64,000 bases of DNA from CBFDBF01 sp050295355 (GCA_050295355.1 JBNKPL010000001.1:1-64000), one strand, 5' to 3'; shown: positions 8,264 to 16,384, counted from the first letter of the stretch. The notes: generated by a model not told the origin, from the letters alone. A program made the numbers and translations.

Positions 8264-9343
8264 TTACTTCAAAGGATCCCACGGTGCGTCATCCTGGTCC
8301 GCCGCTTCGGTATCCTCCAGCCTCTCTTCCGCCCGAATCGCCTCCAGGCGGACCATCAGATCCTGCACCAGCCGCCCGGCGCCCTCGCCGGTGAGGGCGG
8401 AGATCTCGTAGACCGGCCCTTTCCACTTCAGCTCCTGCAGCAGGCGGTCCCGGCGCTCGGCGAACTCCTCTTCCAGCAGCAGGTCCTTCTTGTTCAATAC
8501 CAGCCAGCGCTCCCGGGACGCCAGTTCATCGCTGTACTTCTCCAGCTCATGTTGGATCTGGCGCACCTCGTCCGCCGGATTCACCGCTTCGTCCATGGGC
8601 GCCATATCCACCAGATGCAGCAGAAACCGGGTACGGCTCAGGTGCTTGAGGAACTGGATACCGAGACCGGCCCCTTCCGCCGCGCCTTCGATCACCCCGG
8701 GGATGTCGGCCACCACGAAGCTGCGGCTGGAACCCATACTGACCACCCCCAGGTTAGGATAGAGGGTGGTGAAGGGGTAATCGGCCACCTTGGGGCGGGC
8801 GCTGGAGACCCGGGTGATAAAGCTCGACTTGCCCGCGTTGGGCATACCCAGCAGCCCCACGTCCGCCAGCAGAATCAACTCCAGATGCAGTTGCCGCTTC
8901 TCCCCGGGAGTGCCCGGAGAAGACTGACGGGGCGCGCGGTTGGTGCTGCTCTTGTAGCGGGCGTTGCCCAAGCCGTGAAAACCGCCCTTGGCTACCAGCA
9001 GCTCTTGTCCGTGTTTGAGCAGTTCACCCATCTCCTCGCCCGTATCCGCGTCCATGACCCGCGTTCCCACAGGCACCTGCACATGGAGGTCTTCGCCACT
9101 GCGCCCGGTCCGGTTCCGCCCCATGCCCGGCTGGCCCTTTTCCGCCCGGTGGATACGCAGATGGCGGAAATCCACCAGGGTGTTCAATCCGGAGTCCGCC
9201 ACCAGGTAGACGCTGCCGCCATCGCCGCCGTCGCCACCATCAGGACCGCCCTTAGGGATAAATTTCTCGCGCCGGAAACTGACACAACCGCTGCCGCCGT
9301 TACCGGCCTCCACACGAATACTGGCTTCGTCGACAAATTTCAT
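8264..9343 (-). CDS. obgE: GTPase ObgE/CgtA
   Basis: Essential ribosome-associated GTPase. The 359-residue protein has the glycine-rich Obg fold at the N-terminus (MKFVDEASIRVEAGNGGSGC, with GGPDGGDGGDGGSV). The G domain follows, with the P-loop GMPNAGKSS, the switch/G3 motif DIPGVIEGA and NKKD. The ATG at 9343 gives the family N-terminus; in-frame sequence upstream is not conserved. A terminator-like hairpin separates it from rpmA. Confidence 0.98.
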   Translation of the reverse strand: MKFVDEASIRVEAGNGGSGCVSFRREKFIPKGGPDGGDGGDGGSVYLVADSGLNTLVDFRHLRIHRAEKGQPGMGRNRTGRSGEDLHVQVPVGTRVMDADTGEEMGELLKHGQELLVAKGGFHGLGNARYKSSTNRAPRQSSPGTPGEKRQLHLELILLADVGLLGMPNAGKSSFITRVSSARPKVADYPFTTLYPNLGVVSMGSSRSFVVADIPGVIEGAAEGAGLGIQFLKHLSRTRFLLHLVDMAPMDEAVNPADEVRQIQHELEKYSDELASRERWLVLNKKDLLLEEEFAERRDRLLQELKWKGPVYEISALTGEGAGRLVQDLMVRLEAIRAEERLEDTEAADQDDAPWDPLK

Positions 9344-9362
9344 AAATCGGAGTCCAAAACGC

Positions 9363-9388
9363 AAAAAGCCCCGTCACAGACGAGGCCC
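9363..9388 (-). terminator. Terminator-like hairpin between rpmA and obgE
   Basis: On the minus strand GCCTCGTC, loop TGT, then GACGGGGC and TTTTT: an 8-bp stem followed by a T tract. Lying inside a conserved gene order, it probably reduces expression of obgE relative to the two ribosomal protein genes. Confidence 0.75.
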
Positions 9389-9413
9389 TTGCGGATACAT
9401 TAGTACGGCGTAA

Positions 9414-9671
9414 TCAGGCCGGAACCACGCTCACGTACTTGCGTTTCTTCGGGCCCTTGACCTCGAAGGTCACCACGCCATCAGCGGTCGCGAACAGGGT
9501 GTGATCCTTGCCACAACCCACGTTGACGCCATCATGGAAACGGGTGCCGCGCTGACGCACGATGATATTCCCGGCCTTAACGGTCTGGCCACCATAGACC
9601 TTAACGCCAAGACGTTTGGATTCTGAATCGCGGCCGTTACGTGTACTACCACCAGCTTTCTTATGTGCCAT
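9414..9671 (-). CDS. rpmA: 50S ribosomal protein L27
   Basis: 85-residue ribosomal protein near the peptidyl-transferase centre. It begins MAHKKAGGSTRNGRDSESK and contains GGQTVKAGNIIVRQRGT and HDGVNVGCGKDHTLFA, all diagnostic. It starts three bases after the rplU stop on the same strand, so the two are co-transcribed. Confidence 0.99.
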   Translation of the reverse strand: MAHKKAGGSTRNGRDSESKRLGVKVYGGQTVKAGNIIVRQRGTRFHDGVNVGCGKDHTLFATADGVVTFEVKGPKKRKYVSVVPA

Positions 9672-9674
9672 GGT

Positions 9675-10154
9675 TTAGTCTTCCTTCTTCGCTGCTGCTT
9701 TCTTGGCCACCTTTTTCTTGGCCACTTTTTTCTTTGCCACCTTCTTCTTGGCTACCTTGGGCTCCGCCGCCTTCTGCTCGACGGGGGCCTCAGGGGCCTT
9801 CTCTTCGGCAGCCTTCGGGGCCGCCTTTTTGGCACTCTTGCCACCGGCGCCGATGGAGGTGATCTCAAGCTCGGTGTACCACTGGCGATGGCCCTGGCGC
9901 TTCATGTGATGCTTGCGCCGCTTGAATTTGATGATCTTGACCTTCTTACCCCGGCCATGCGCTTTGACGGAGGCCGCGACCTTGACGCCGTCCACATAGG
10001 GAGTACCCACCGTGACGTCATCTCCGTCGGCAACCAGCAAAACCTTGTCCAGCTCGATAGTGGCGCCTTCATCAGCGCTCAGCTTCTCGACCCGGAGCTT
10101 GTCACCTTCAGAAACCCGGTACTGTTTACCCCCGGTTTGAATTACGGCATACAT
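9675..10154 (-). CDS. rplU: 50S ribosomal protein L21 with long Lys/Ala tail
   Basis: The first ~100 residues are ordinary L21 (MYAVIQTGGKQYRVSEGDKL, then KIIKFKRRKHHMKRQGHRQ). E. coli L21 ends at 103 residues; this one is 159. The extra ~55 residues are an Ala/Pro/Glu stretch followed by about four copies of a KKKVA unit, like the tails of histone H1-type proteins. The tail is probably disordered and RNA-binding (inference). First gene of rplU-rpmA-obgE-proB, with a good promoter upstream. Confidence 0.97.
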   Translation of the reverse strand: MYAVIQTGGKQYRVSEGDKLRVEKLSADEGATIELDKVLLVADGDDVTVGTPYVDGVKVAASVKAHGRGKKVKIIKFKRRKHHMKRQGHRQWYTELEITSIGAGGKSAKKAAPKAAEEKAPEAPVEQKAAEPKVAKKKVAKKKVAKKKVAKKAAAKKED

Positions 10155-10226
10155 TTACCAAAATCTCCGTAAAAATCCGCTACTTGAGGCACGATTCAGA
10201 AGAAACGTGCCAGCTAAAGAGGCGGA

Positions 10227-10255
10227 ATTCTACTCTTCCCTAGGGGGCAGGTCAA
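10227..10255 (-). promoter_or_regulatory. Sigma-70-type promoter of rplU-rpmA
   Basis: Minus strand: -35 TTGACC at 10255-10250, 17-base spacer, -10 TAGAAT at 10232-10227. It lies about 70 bases upstream of the rplU ATG. Confidence 0.75.
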
Positions 10256-10299
10256 ATAGAAAAGACCCCATTCTTCGGGGGCTGGCGGCCAATGCGCCC

Positions 10300-10328
10300 T
10301 TGACAGCCAGTGGGGGCGCTCCTAGCAT
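10300..10328 (+). promoter_or_regulatory. Sigma-70-type promoter of ispB
   Basis: -35 TTGACA at 10300-10305, 17-base spacer, -10 TAGCAT at 10323-10328. Transcription from it would begin near 10335, which excludes the upstream ATG at 10327 and favours the ispB starts at 10348 or 10360. Confidence 0.65.
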
Positions 10329-10359
10329 GCCTGATCACTTAATAACTATGAAGGGCAGT

Positions 10360-11328
10360 ATGGATATTTCCAGCATCCGCGATCTCATCGCGGACGATAT
10401 GAAGGCGGTGGACAGCCTGATTCTGCGGCGTCTGCACTCCGACGTTGTGCTGATCAATCAGATCGGCCACTACATCGTAAACAGCGGCGGCAAGCGGCTG
10501 CGGCCCATGATCGTGCTGCTGGCGGCCCGAACCCTAGGGTTTCAGGGCGAACGGCACATCGACACCGCGGCCATTATCGAGTTTATCCACACCGCCACCC
10601 TCCTCCACGACGACGTGGTGGACGGCTCGGATATGCGGCGCAGCCGGGAGACCGCCAACAACCTGTGGGGCAACGCCGCCAGCGTACTGGTGGGAGATTT
10701 TCTCTACTCCCGCTCCTTCGAAATGATGGTGGACATCGGCCAGATGCGGGTAATGGACATCCTCTCCCACGCCACCAACCGCATTGCCGAAGGCGAGGTG
10801 CTGCAACTGTTGAACTGTCACGACCCGGACACCGACCTGGAACGTTACCGGGAGGTGATCGTCCGCAAGACCGCCACCCTGTTTGAGGCGGGCACCCGGC
10901 TCGGCGCCGTGCTCTGCAACGCCTCCGAGGAGGAGGAGCAGGCCCTGGCGGATTATGGCCTCCACCTCGGCATCGCCTTCCAGATCGTGGACGACGCCCT
11001 GGACTACAGCGACTCGTCGGAGGATATCGGCAAAAATATCGGCGACGACCTGGCGGAAGGCAAACCCACCCTGCCCCTCATCCGCGCCATGGAGGTAGGG
11101 AGTCCTGAACAGATCGCGCTGCTCAGAGAAACCATTGAAAAAGGGGCCGTAGAGCGGATCGACGAGGTAAAGTCGATCATTGAATCTACCGACGCGATCG
11201 CGTACACTGCGCGCCTCGCGGCGGAAGAGGCGGAACAGGCCAAAAGGGCCCTGGAAGCACTGCCTCCCTCCGCATATCGCAGCGCGCTGGCGGCCCTGGC
11301 GGACTTCTCCGTCGCCCGCACCAGCTAA
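10360..11328 (+). CDS. ispB: Octaprenyl diphosphate synthase
   Basis: Trans-polyprenyl synthase that makes the ubiquinone side chain. Both Asp-rich motifs are present: LLHDDVVDGSDMRR (first, DDxxD) and FQIVDDALDY (second). GGKRLRPMIVLLAA is the conserved N-terminal motif. The chosen ATG gives MDISSIRDLIADDM, matching family N-termini, with GAAGGG just upstream; ATG at 10348 is the alternative. It is divergent from rplU, the usual gammaproteobacterial arrangement. Confidence 0.96.
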   Translation: MDISSIRDLIADDMKAVDSLILRRLHSDVVLINQIGHYIVNSGGKRLRPMIVLLAARTLGFQGERHIDTAAIIEFIHTATLLHDDVVDGSDMRRSRETANNLWGNAASVLVGDFLYSRSFEMMVDIGQMRVMDILSHATNRIAEGEVLQLLNCHDPDTDLERYREVIVRKTATLFEAGTRLGAVLCNASEEEEQALADYGLHLGIAFQIVDDALDYSDSSEDIGKNIGDDLAEGKPTLPLIRAMEVGSPEQIALLRETIEKGAVERIDEVKSIIESTDAIAYTARLAAEEAEQAKRALEALPPSAYRSALAALADFSVARTS

Positions 11329-11336
11329 TAGATTTT

Positions 11337-11413
11337 CGGGGTGTAGCTCAGCCTGGTAGAGCACTGTCTTCGGGAGGCAGGGGCCGGAGGTTCGAATCCT
11401 CTCACCCCGACCA
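11337..11413 (+). tRNA. tRNA-Pro (anticodon CGG)
   Basis: A full cloverleaf can be drawn. The acceptor stem CGGGGTG pairs with CACCCCG and the D arm is GCTC...GAGC. The anticodon stem CTGTC/GGCAG carries the loop TTCGGGA (anticodon CGG). The T arm is GGAGG-TTCGAAT-CCTCT. The 3' CCA is encoded at 11411-11413. Confidence 0.97.
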
Positions 11414-11692
11414 ACTTACTCAAACCACCGTATCCCGGCTTTTCCCGTGACTGGAAAAAAGTGCAGTGGTTTCACGTGAGAGGGTTCGAACCGATCAAGA
11501 GGTTCGACCGAATCGCAGGAGCGATTCGGAATGAGCGAAGCGAACCCGCAGGGCGAGGGCCAGGACGGCCCGAGTAATCCTCTCAACCCGACCAACTTAC
11601 TCAAACCACCGTATCCCGACTTTTCCCGTGACTGGATAAAAGTGCAGTGGTTTCACGTGAGAGGGTTCGAGTAATCCTCTCACCCGACCAAA
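11400..11692 (+). repeat. Tandem duplications of the tRNA-Pro 3' end and flank
   Basis: About 90 bases beginning in the tRNA T arm (11400-11488) recur nearly unchanged at 11581-11670, an offset of 181 bases. A third tRNA-like 3' fragment (TTCGAGTAATCCTCTCACCC then GACCA) lies at 11666-11692. Between the copies is a GC-rich block ending GAGGGCCAGGACGGCCCGAG. No recombinase gene is present. The pattern fits repeated recombination or att-type scars at a tRNA 3' end. It forms most of the 494-base gap between the tRNA and the pspA-like gene. Confidence 0.8.
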
Positions 11693-11747
11693 ATCTCACC
11701 TATCCCACGCCGAAGTTTTCTGAAGCGTCCCCGTCGGCGCGTCCCTA

Positions 11748-11770
11748 CCCGGCCTTCCTGCCGGGTTATT
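11748..11770 (+). terminator. Weak intrinsic terminator after the tRNA-Pro repeats
   Basis: CCCGGC, loop CTTCCT, GCCGGG, then TTATT. A short GC stem with a weak T tail, placed between the tRNA region and the pspA-like gene. Confidence 0.5.
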
Positions 11771-11818
11771 GCAGCCCTCTAGTTGAATCTAGTATTGCAT
11801 TTCAATACCGTACGACTT

Positions 11819-11857
11819 GCGCATATGTACTATTCACTCATCGGTATACATATGCGC
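11819..11857. promoter_or_regulatory. Perfect 11-bp palindromic arms upstream of the pspA-like gene
   Basis: GCGCATATGTA at 11819-11829 and its exact reverse complement TACATATGCGC at 11847-11857, with 17 bases between. It lies 51 bases before the pspA-like ATG and is the best candidate operator for the two-gene unit. No sigma-54 promoter motif was seen here, unlike the E. coli psp operon. Confidence 0.55.
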
Positions 11858-11907
11858 GTCTTGCAACAATACTCTCCCCCGACATCAACGCAAAAAGGAG
11901 AGTCACC

Positions 11908-12567
11908 ATGTCAATTATCAAACGCCTTACCACCACCCTGTTCAGCCAGATCGACCACGCGGTGGGCGAGATCGAAAACCACGACGCCCTGATTGAGGCG
12001 GCCATCGGCGAACAGCGCAAGAAGCTGGCCGCCGCCAAAGTCCAGCTGACTCGGATTCAGGAGCAGGAGCGGCGGGTGCAGGAGCAGATTGAACAGGTTA
12101 AAGCTGACGGGGTGCGCTGGGAAAGGCGCGCCGTCCAGGCCGCAGCGGAGGATGAAGAACGCGCCCTGGCCTGTCTGCAGCGGCGCAAACGGGCCGCCGA
12201 ACAGGCGGAACGGCTTACCGCTACCTGGCGTGAATACCAGACCACGGCCACGCGCATGGCGGCCGACATCGGCAGCGCCGAGGATGAGCTGCGCACCCTG
12301 AGCCAGAAACACGCCCTGCTCCGTGCGCGGCAAACCAGTTCGGAAGCGCTCGCCGCACCGCGCAAGGCCGGGGTGGCGAATCTTGCGGAGATCGAAAAGA
12401 CCTTTGATCGCTGGGAAGTGCGAATCGCCCAGGACGGCGTTCTGCTCGACTCCGTCGAACCGATGGATGAGCTGGAAGAGAGCTACCGATCCCAGGAGGA
12501 AGACGAAACACTGCGGGATGAACTGCGCGCCCTGATGGAAAAGGAGAACAACCATGAACAGCAATAG
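11908..12567 (+). CDS. PspA/IM30-family protein
   Basis: 219-residue protein predicted to be almost entirely coiled coil, as in PspA/Vipp1 membrane-stress proteins. It starts SIIKRLTTTLFSQIDHAVGEIENHDALIE, matching the helix that opens PspA-like proteins. Long heptad-rich helices follow (EEQERRVQEQIEQ-like pattern to about residue 165). The ATG has AAAGGAGAG upstream. It overlaps the next gene by 14 bases. pspF, pspB and pspC are absent, so this is a stand-alone PspA paralogue whose partner is probably the membrane protein downstream. Confidence 0.85.
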   Translation: MSIIKRLTTTLFSQIDHAVGEIENHDALIEAAIGEQRKKLAAAKVQLTRIQEQERRVQEQIEQVKADGVRWERRAVQAAAEDEERALACLQRRKRAAEQAERLTATWREYQTTATRMAADIGSAEDELRTLSQKHALLRARQTSSEALAAPRKAGVANLAEIEKTFDRWEVRIAQDGVLLDSVEPMDELEESYRSQEEDETLRDELRALMEKENNHEQQ

Positions 12568-13906
12568 CCCTACGTTGGAACTGGATATCGAGCTTGAGGA
12601 CGAACTAATGCAGGAATCTGAGAACCAGGTCGTCCGTGAATGGATGGCTCGCCTGCCGGGCCTGCTGCGCGCCTTCGGCGCGGGGGCCATCCTGTTCTCC
12701 CTCTACACCTTCTTTGCCCGCGGCTGGGAGGGCAGCAGCGACCTGATACGCTACCTGATGCTGCTCGGCCACACCGGGGCGCTGGCCGCCATCGGTCTTG
12801 CCAGCGGCCATTATCTACGGGAAGGGAAAGGCGCCCGGCTGCTGGTGATCCTGGCCATGGTCTCCGTGGCGGCCAACTTCACCATCCTCGGCGCCTTCAT
12901 CCTGTCGGCGCTGCAGCCCGGCCAGTGGCACGGCTATCCGCACTACCTGACCTGGGCGGTGGATAGTCCAAAGACGGCCCTGCTGACCACCCTCGGCTCT
13001 CTCGTGGTGCTGATCCCGGTCGCCCGGATCGGATTCCTGACCCTTGCCCGCGGCATCAGCAATTCCATGACACTGCTGTTCCTGGCCGGCAACGCACTGC
13101 TGTTGCTCCCCATACGCACCCCGGAGGTGGCCACCCTGCTTTCCCTGGTGATGGCCGGCATGCTGCTGTTGTGGTGCGGAAACCGGCTGCGTCAGAGCAC
13201 CGAGGTAAAGACCCGTGAAGGCATGATCGCACTGGCCCTGCAGTTTCTGCCCATCGGTATCATCCTCGGCCGCAATGTGTGGCTCTATGCGGCGGACAAC
13301 CTGCTCTACACCTCCGGCGCCATCGCCGCCTTCGTCGCGGTCCGGCAGCTATCGCTGTTCCTGCCCGAATCGAGTCATTGGCGCCGTGCGGGAAACTTTC
13401 TGTCACTATTGCTCTCCAGCATGACCGGCGTGGGCCTCTTCGCCACCCTGATCCAGGCGGGAAGCGGCGTCTCACTGGCCCTGGTGATCGCCACCCTGAC
13501 AATCGCCGGGATGCTCTACGAGGTCGCCGGCCGCAGTGGCAAAGACGGCGGTATGTTCCGCTCACTAGCCACCGGCGTACTGGTTACCGGCATGGGTTTC
13601 AACCTCCTCACCTACGGCGGCGCCCTCGCCACCCTCCTGACCATGGCCACCGGCGTGGCCCTGATCGTCGGCAGCTACACCCTGCAGAAGCGCAACGTCT
13701 TCATCGGCGGCACCGTGTTATTGGTGGACAGCACGCTGCAACAGATCATCCACGCCTTCCACTATTTTGACCTTACCGGCTGGGCGACCATTACCCTGGT
13801 GGGCGTCACCGCGATCCTGGTGGGCTCATTGCTTGAGAGTTCCGTCGGCCAGATTAAGGCCCACTACGGAACCTGGAAGTCGAAGTATCAGGAGTGGAAT
13901 TACTAG
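12554..13906 (+). CDS. Polytopic membrane protein of unknown function, partner of PspA-like protein
   Basis: 450 residues: a ~35-residue acidic cytoplasmic N-terminus (ELDIELEDELMQESENQ) followed by about 12-14 hydrophobic segments to the C-terminus. I do not recognise a transporter or enzyme motif. A 14-base overlap with the PspA-like gene implies coupled translation and a joint job at the membrane (inference). A strong hairpin follows it. Confidence 0.8.
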   Translation: MNSNSPTLELDIELEDELMQESENQVVREWMARLPGLLRAFGAGAILFSLYTFFARGWEGSSDLIRYLMLLGHTGALAAIGLASGHYLREGKGARLLVILAMVSVAANFTILGAFILSALQPGQWHGYPHYLTWAVDSPKTALLTTLGSLVVLIPVARIGFLTLARGISNSMTLLFLAGNALLLLPIRTPEVATLLSLVMAGMLLLWCGNRLRQSTEVKTREGMIALALQFLPIGIILGRNVWLYAADNLLYTSGAIAAFVAVRQLSLFLPESSHWRRAGNFLSLLLSSMTGVGLFATLIQAGSGVSLALVIATLTIAGMLYEVAGRSGKDGGMFRSLATGVLVTGMGFNLLTYGGALATLLTMATGVALIVGSYTLQKRNVFIGGTVLLVDSTLQQIIHAFHYFDLTGWATITLVGVTAILVGSLLESSVGQIKAHYGTWKSKYQEWNY

Positions 13907-13916
13907 TAGTGAAACC

Positions 13917-13953
13917 ACGGCGGGCGAAGAGGGTTACTCTCTTCGCCCGCCGT
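13917..13953. terminator. 15-bp perfect hairpin ending the pspA-like unit
   Basis: ACGGCGGGCGAAGAG pairs perfectly with CTCTTCGCCCGCCGT across a seven-base loop, 11 bases after the membrane protein stop codon. The T tail is poor (AATTCGT), so termination efficiency is uncertain. Confidence 0.7.
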
Positions 13954-14139
13954 AATTCGTCTCTCTCCTGAAACCGTTCTTTGGGAACCCCGCAGCCCAC
14001 TCTGAAAAGTTCCCCTGTTTCCCCCTTCAAGTCCATGGGAATGAAGGAATAAGAAACCACTCCTTGCTGCTATTCTTTTATAAATACAGAACAAAAGCTG
14101 ACGAATTCCCGGTCCCGCGCAACCAAAGGAGGACCAGCG

Positions 14140-14625
14140 ATGAAACGGAGACAGTTTCTTTCCATGCTCGCAGGCGTTGTCCTGCTACAGATTACAGGTG
14201 GACAGATGCAGGCCGAAGACAAACCAGCCATTGAAAAACTGGAACTCTCCGATGAGGAGTGGCGCAAACGGCTGACCCCGGAGCAGTTCCGCATCCTGCG
14301 CGAAGAGGGAACCGAGCCGCCCGGAAGCAGCGAACTGCTAAATGAGAAACGGGAGGGGACCTTTGTCTGCGTGGCCTGCGATCACCCCCTGTTCGACTCC
14401 AGCACCAAATACGAGAGCGGAACCGGCTGGCCCAGTTTTTACGACACCCTGCCGGGCGCCTTCGAGACCAAGCGGGATTTCAAACTGCTGTGGCCGCGTA
14501 CCGAGTACCACTGCGCCCGCTGCGGCGGCCATCACGGCCATGTGTTCGACGACGGACCGCAGCCCACCGGCCTGCGCTACTGCAATAACGGCGTGGCCCT
14601 GAAGTTCATCCCGAAAAGCGGCTAG
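14140..14625 (+). CDS. msrB: Exported peptide-methionine (R)-S-oxide reductase
   Basis: Repairs methionine-R-sulfoxide in proteins. The two zinc CxxC pairs are CVAC and CARC. The substrate motif GTGWPSFY is present and the catalytic Cys is in RYCNNGVAL. The 161-residue protein begins MKRRQFLSMLAGVVLL, a Tat-like twin-arginine signal (RRQFL), so it is probably periplasmic rather than cytosolic. The ribosome binding site AAAGGAGG lies upstream of the ATG. It converges on the next gene, and the tetramer CTAG at 14622-14625 holds both stop codons. Confidence 0.93.
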   Translation: MKRRQFLSMLAGVVLLQITGGQMQAEDKPAIEKLELSDEEWRKRLTPEQFRILREEGTEPPGSSELLNEKREGTFVCVACDHPLFDSSTKYESGTGWPSFYDTLPGAFETKRDFKLLWPRTEYHCARCGGHHGHVFDDGPQPTGLRYCNNGVALKFIPKSG

Positions 14626-15077
14626 AAGACACCTTCCAGCAAGTCATAGGTGAGGCGATAGATACCGGGTCGTTTGCTCTCCCGCGGCCCGGCCACATTG
14701 AGGGTCTCCACAGGCCGACTCTGGAGCCACTCCCGCACCTGATAAAGCGCTTCTTCCCGTACGCCCTGATCAAGCAAGACCAGCAGATGCGGTTTCCCGA
14801 GTTGCTCGGCAAAACACAGGGTGGCAAGCGTACCGCCCTCCAGCTTTCCCAGATTCAGGATCAGGGTGGCGTCGCTATCGATCACATTCCGTTCAGTCCG
14901 CTGGAGGTAACCGCCAGCGGGCAGTTCCCGCAGGCGATATCTATCAGGGATGGGACCGTCTTCCGCGGGCCGCCCCGGAGGGCACCAGCCGCCGTGTTCG
15001 ATGCCGCGCTCGATAGCAAAATCGAGCGCAGCCCGGTCGGAGCCGGTCTGTCCCCCGGAGACAATCCGTTTAATCAA
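14622..15077 (-). CDS. YpsA-like Rossmann protein (putative molybdenum carrier family)
   Basis: 151 residues starting MIKRIVSGGQTGSDRAALDF, the signature of the family annotated as putative molybdenum carrier or circularly permuted YpsA. PAGGYLQRTERNV and ATLILNLGKLEGGT follow. The fold is Rossmann-like and probably binds a nucleotide or nucleotide sugar. No function is experimentally clear to me. It precedes nothing co-directional within 10 bases except amtB upstream (11-base gap), with which it may be co-transcribed. Confidence 0.85.
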   Translation of the reverse strand: MIKRIVSGGQTGSDRAALDFAIERGIEHGGWCPPGRPAEDGPIPDRYRLRELPAGGYLQRTERNVIDSDATLILNLGKLEGGTLATLCFAEQLGKPHLLVLLDQGVREEALYQVREWLQSRPVETLNVAGPRESKRPGIYRLTYDLLEGVF

Positions 15078-15088
15078 GCCGGAGCGGA

Positions 15089-16384
15089 TCAGTAGTTGTA
15101 CCCGGTCTCCTCATGACTAATGATGTCCAGACCCTGGATCTCCTGCTCCTCATCCACACGCAGACCCACCAGGGCGCCCACCAGTTTCAGGATAATGAAG
15201 GTAAGCACCGCGGTGAAAGCAATGGTGGCAACCACACCCACCGCCTGAACGCCGAACTGACCGGCCATGGACTCGATCCCGGCCCCGCTGTTGAAGCCGT
15301 AGCCGCTGAAGACCCCCAGTTCGGTGGAGGAGAAGATCCCGGCCAACAGGGTGCCAAGGATGCCGCCCACGCCATGGACCGGAAAGACGTCCAGGGAGTC
15401 GTCGATCTTCAACACCCGCTTGATGTACTGGGTAGCGCTAAAACAGACGATGCCGGCCAGCAGGCCGATGATCAGTGCGCCGCCCGGTCCCACGAAACCG
15501 GAGGCGGGGGTGATGGTGCCCAGACCCGCCACCATACCCGTGACCGCGCCCAGGGCGCTGGGCTTACCGAAACGCTTCCACTCAATGGCGCTCCAGGTCA
15601 TGGCCCCGGTGGCCGCCGAGATATGGGTCACCAGGACCGCCATGGCGGCGTTACCGTCCGCCGCCAGAGCGCTGCCGCCGTTGAAGCCGAACCAGCCTAC
15701 CCAGAGCATGCCGGCGCCGGTCACGGTCATGGTCATGTTGTGGGGGGGCATGGCGCTCTCAGGAAAACCCTTACGCGGACCGATCACTACCGCCGCCACC
15801 AGGGCGGCCACGCCGGCGGTGATGTGCACCACGGTACCGCCCGCGAAGTCGTACAGGCCCATACCCTGCAGCCAGCCGCCGCCCCATACCCAGTGGGTCA
15901 TGGGCGCATAGACCAGAAGCAGCCAGAGGGCGCTGAAAATGATCATGGCGGAGAATTTCATACGCTCCGCGAAACCGCCGACGATGAGGGCCGGGGTGAT
16001 GATGGCGAAGGTCATCTGGAACATCATGAACAGGGATTCCGGGATATCTCCGAACAGGGTCTCCCGCCCGATGCCCGCCAGCATCACCTTGCTGAGATCG
16101 CCGATCCAGGCATTCCCTTCCCCAAAGGCCAGGCTGTAGGCCAGCACAAACCACAGGATGGAGGCCATGCCGGCAATGGAAAAACACTGCATCAGAACGG
16201 ATAGCACATTTTTGGTGCGCACCAGGCCGCCGTAAAACAGAGCCAGGCCCGGCAGCGTCATGAACAGCACCAGGGCGGTGGAGGTCAGAATCCAGGCGGT
16301 GTTCGATCCACTCATTGCGGCTTCCCCCGCGGTGGCAATCCCCGGAATCATCATGGCCAGCGGTATGGACAGGTATTTTCTCAT
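15089..16384 (-). CDS. amtB: Ammonium transporter AmtB
   Basis: Trimeric inner-membrane ammonium channel. The 431 residues begin with a cleavable signal (MRKYLSIPLAMMIPGIATAGEA). WILTSTALVLFMTLPGLALFYGGLV, the usual first span, comes next. About 11 spans follow, with the pore motif DFAGGTVVHITAG and the C-terminal GLDIISHEETGYNY tail that contacts GlnK. The start at 16384 was chosen because it yields this signal peptide. No glnK neighbour is present. A sigma-54 promoter and NtrC-like sites lie upstream, so nitrogen control is likely. Confidence 0.97.
   Translation of the reverse strand: MRKYLSIPLAMMIPGIATAGEAAMSGSNTAWILTSTALVLFMTLPGLALFYGGLVRTKNVLSVLMQCFSIAGMASILWFVLAYSLAFGEGNAWIGDLSKVMLAGIGRETLFGDIPESLFMMFQMTFAIITPALIVGGFAERMKFSAMIIFSALWLLLVYAPMTHWVWGGGWLQGMGLYDFAGGTVVHITAGVAALVAAVVIGPRKGFPESAMPPHNMTMTVTGAGMLWVGWFGFNGGSALAADGNAAMAVLVTHISAATGAMTWSAIEWKRFGKPSALGAVTGMVAGLGTITPASGFVGPGGALIIGLLAGIVCFSATQYIKRVLKIDDSLDVFPVHGVGGILGTLLAGIFSSTELGVFSGYGFNSGAGIESMAGQFGVQAVGVVATIAFTAVLTFIILKLVGALVGLRVDEEQEIQGLDIISHEETGYNY

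Noticed and set aside
11647..11907. N-terminal extension of the pspA-like gene
   Set aside because: The in-frame extension runs through the tRNA-derived repeats and the palindrome; the strong ribosome binding site and PspA-like N-terminus place the start at 11908.
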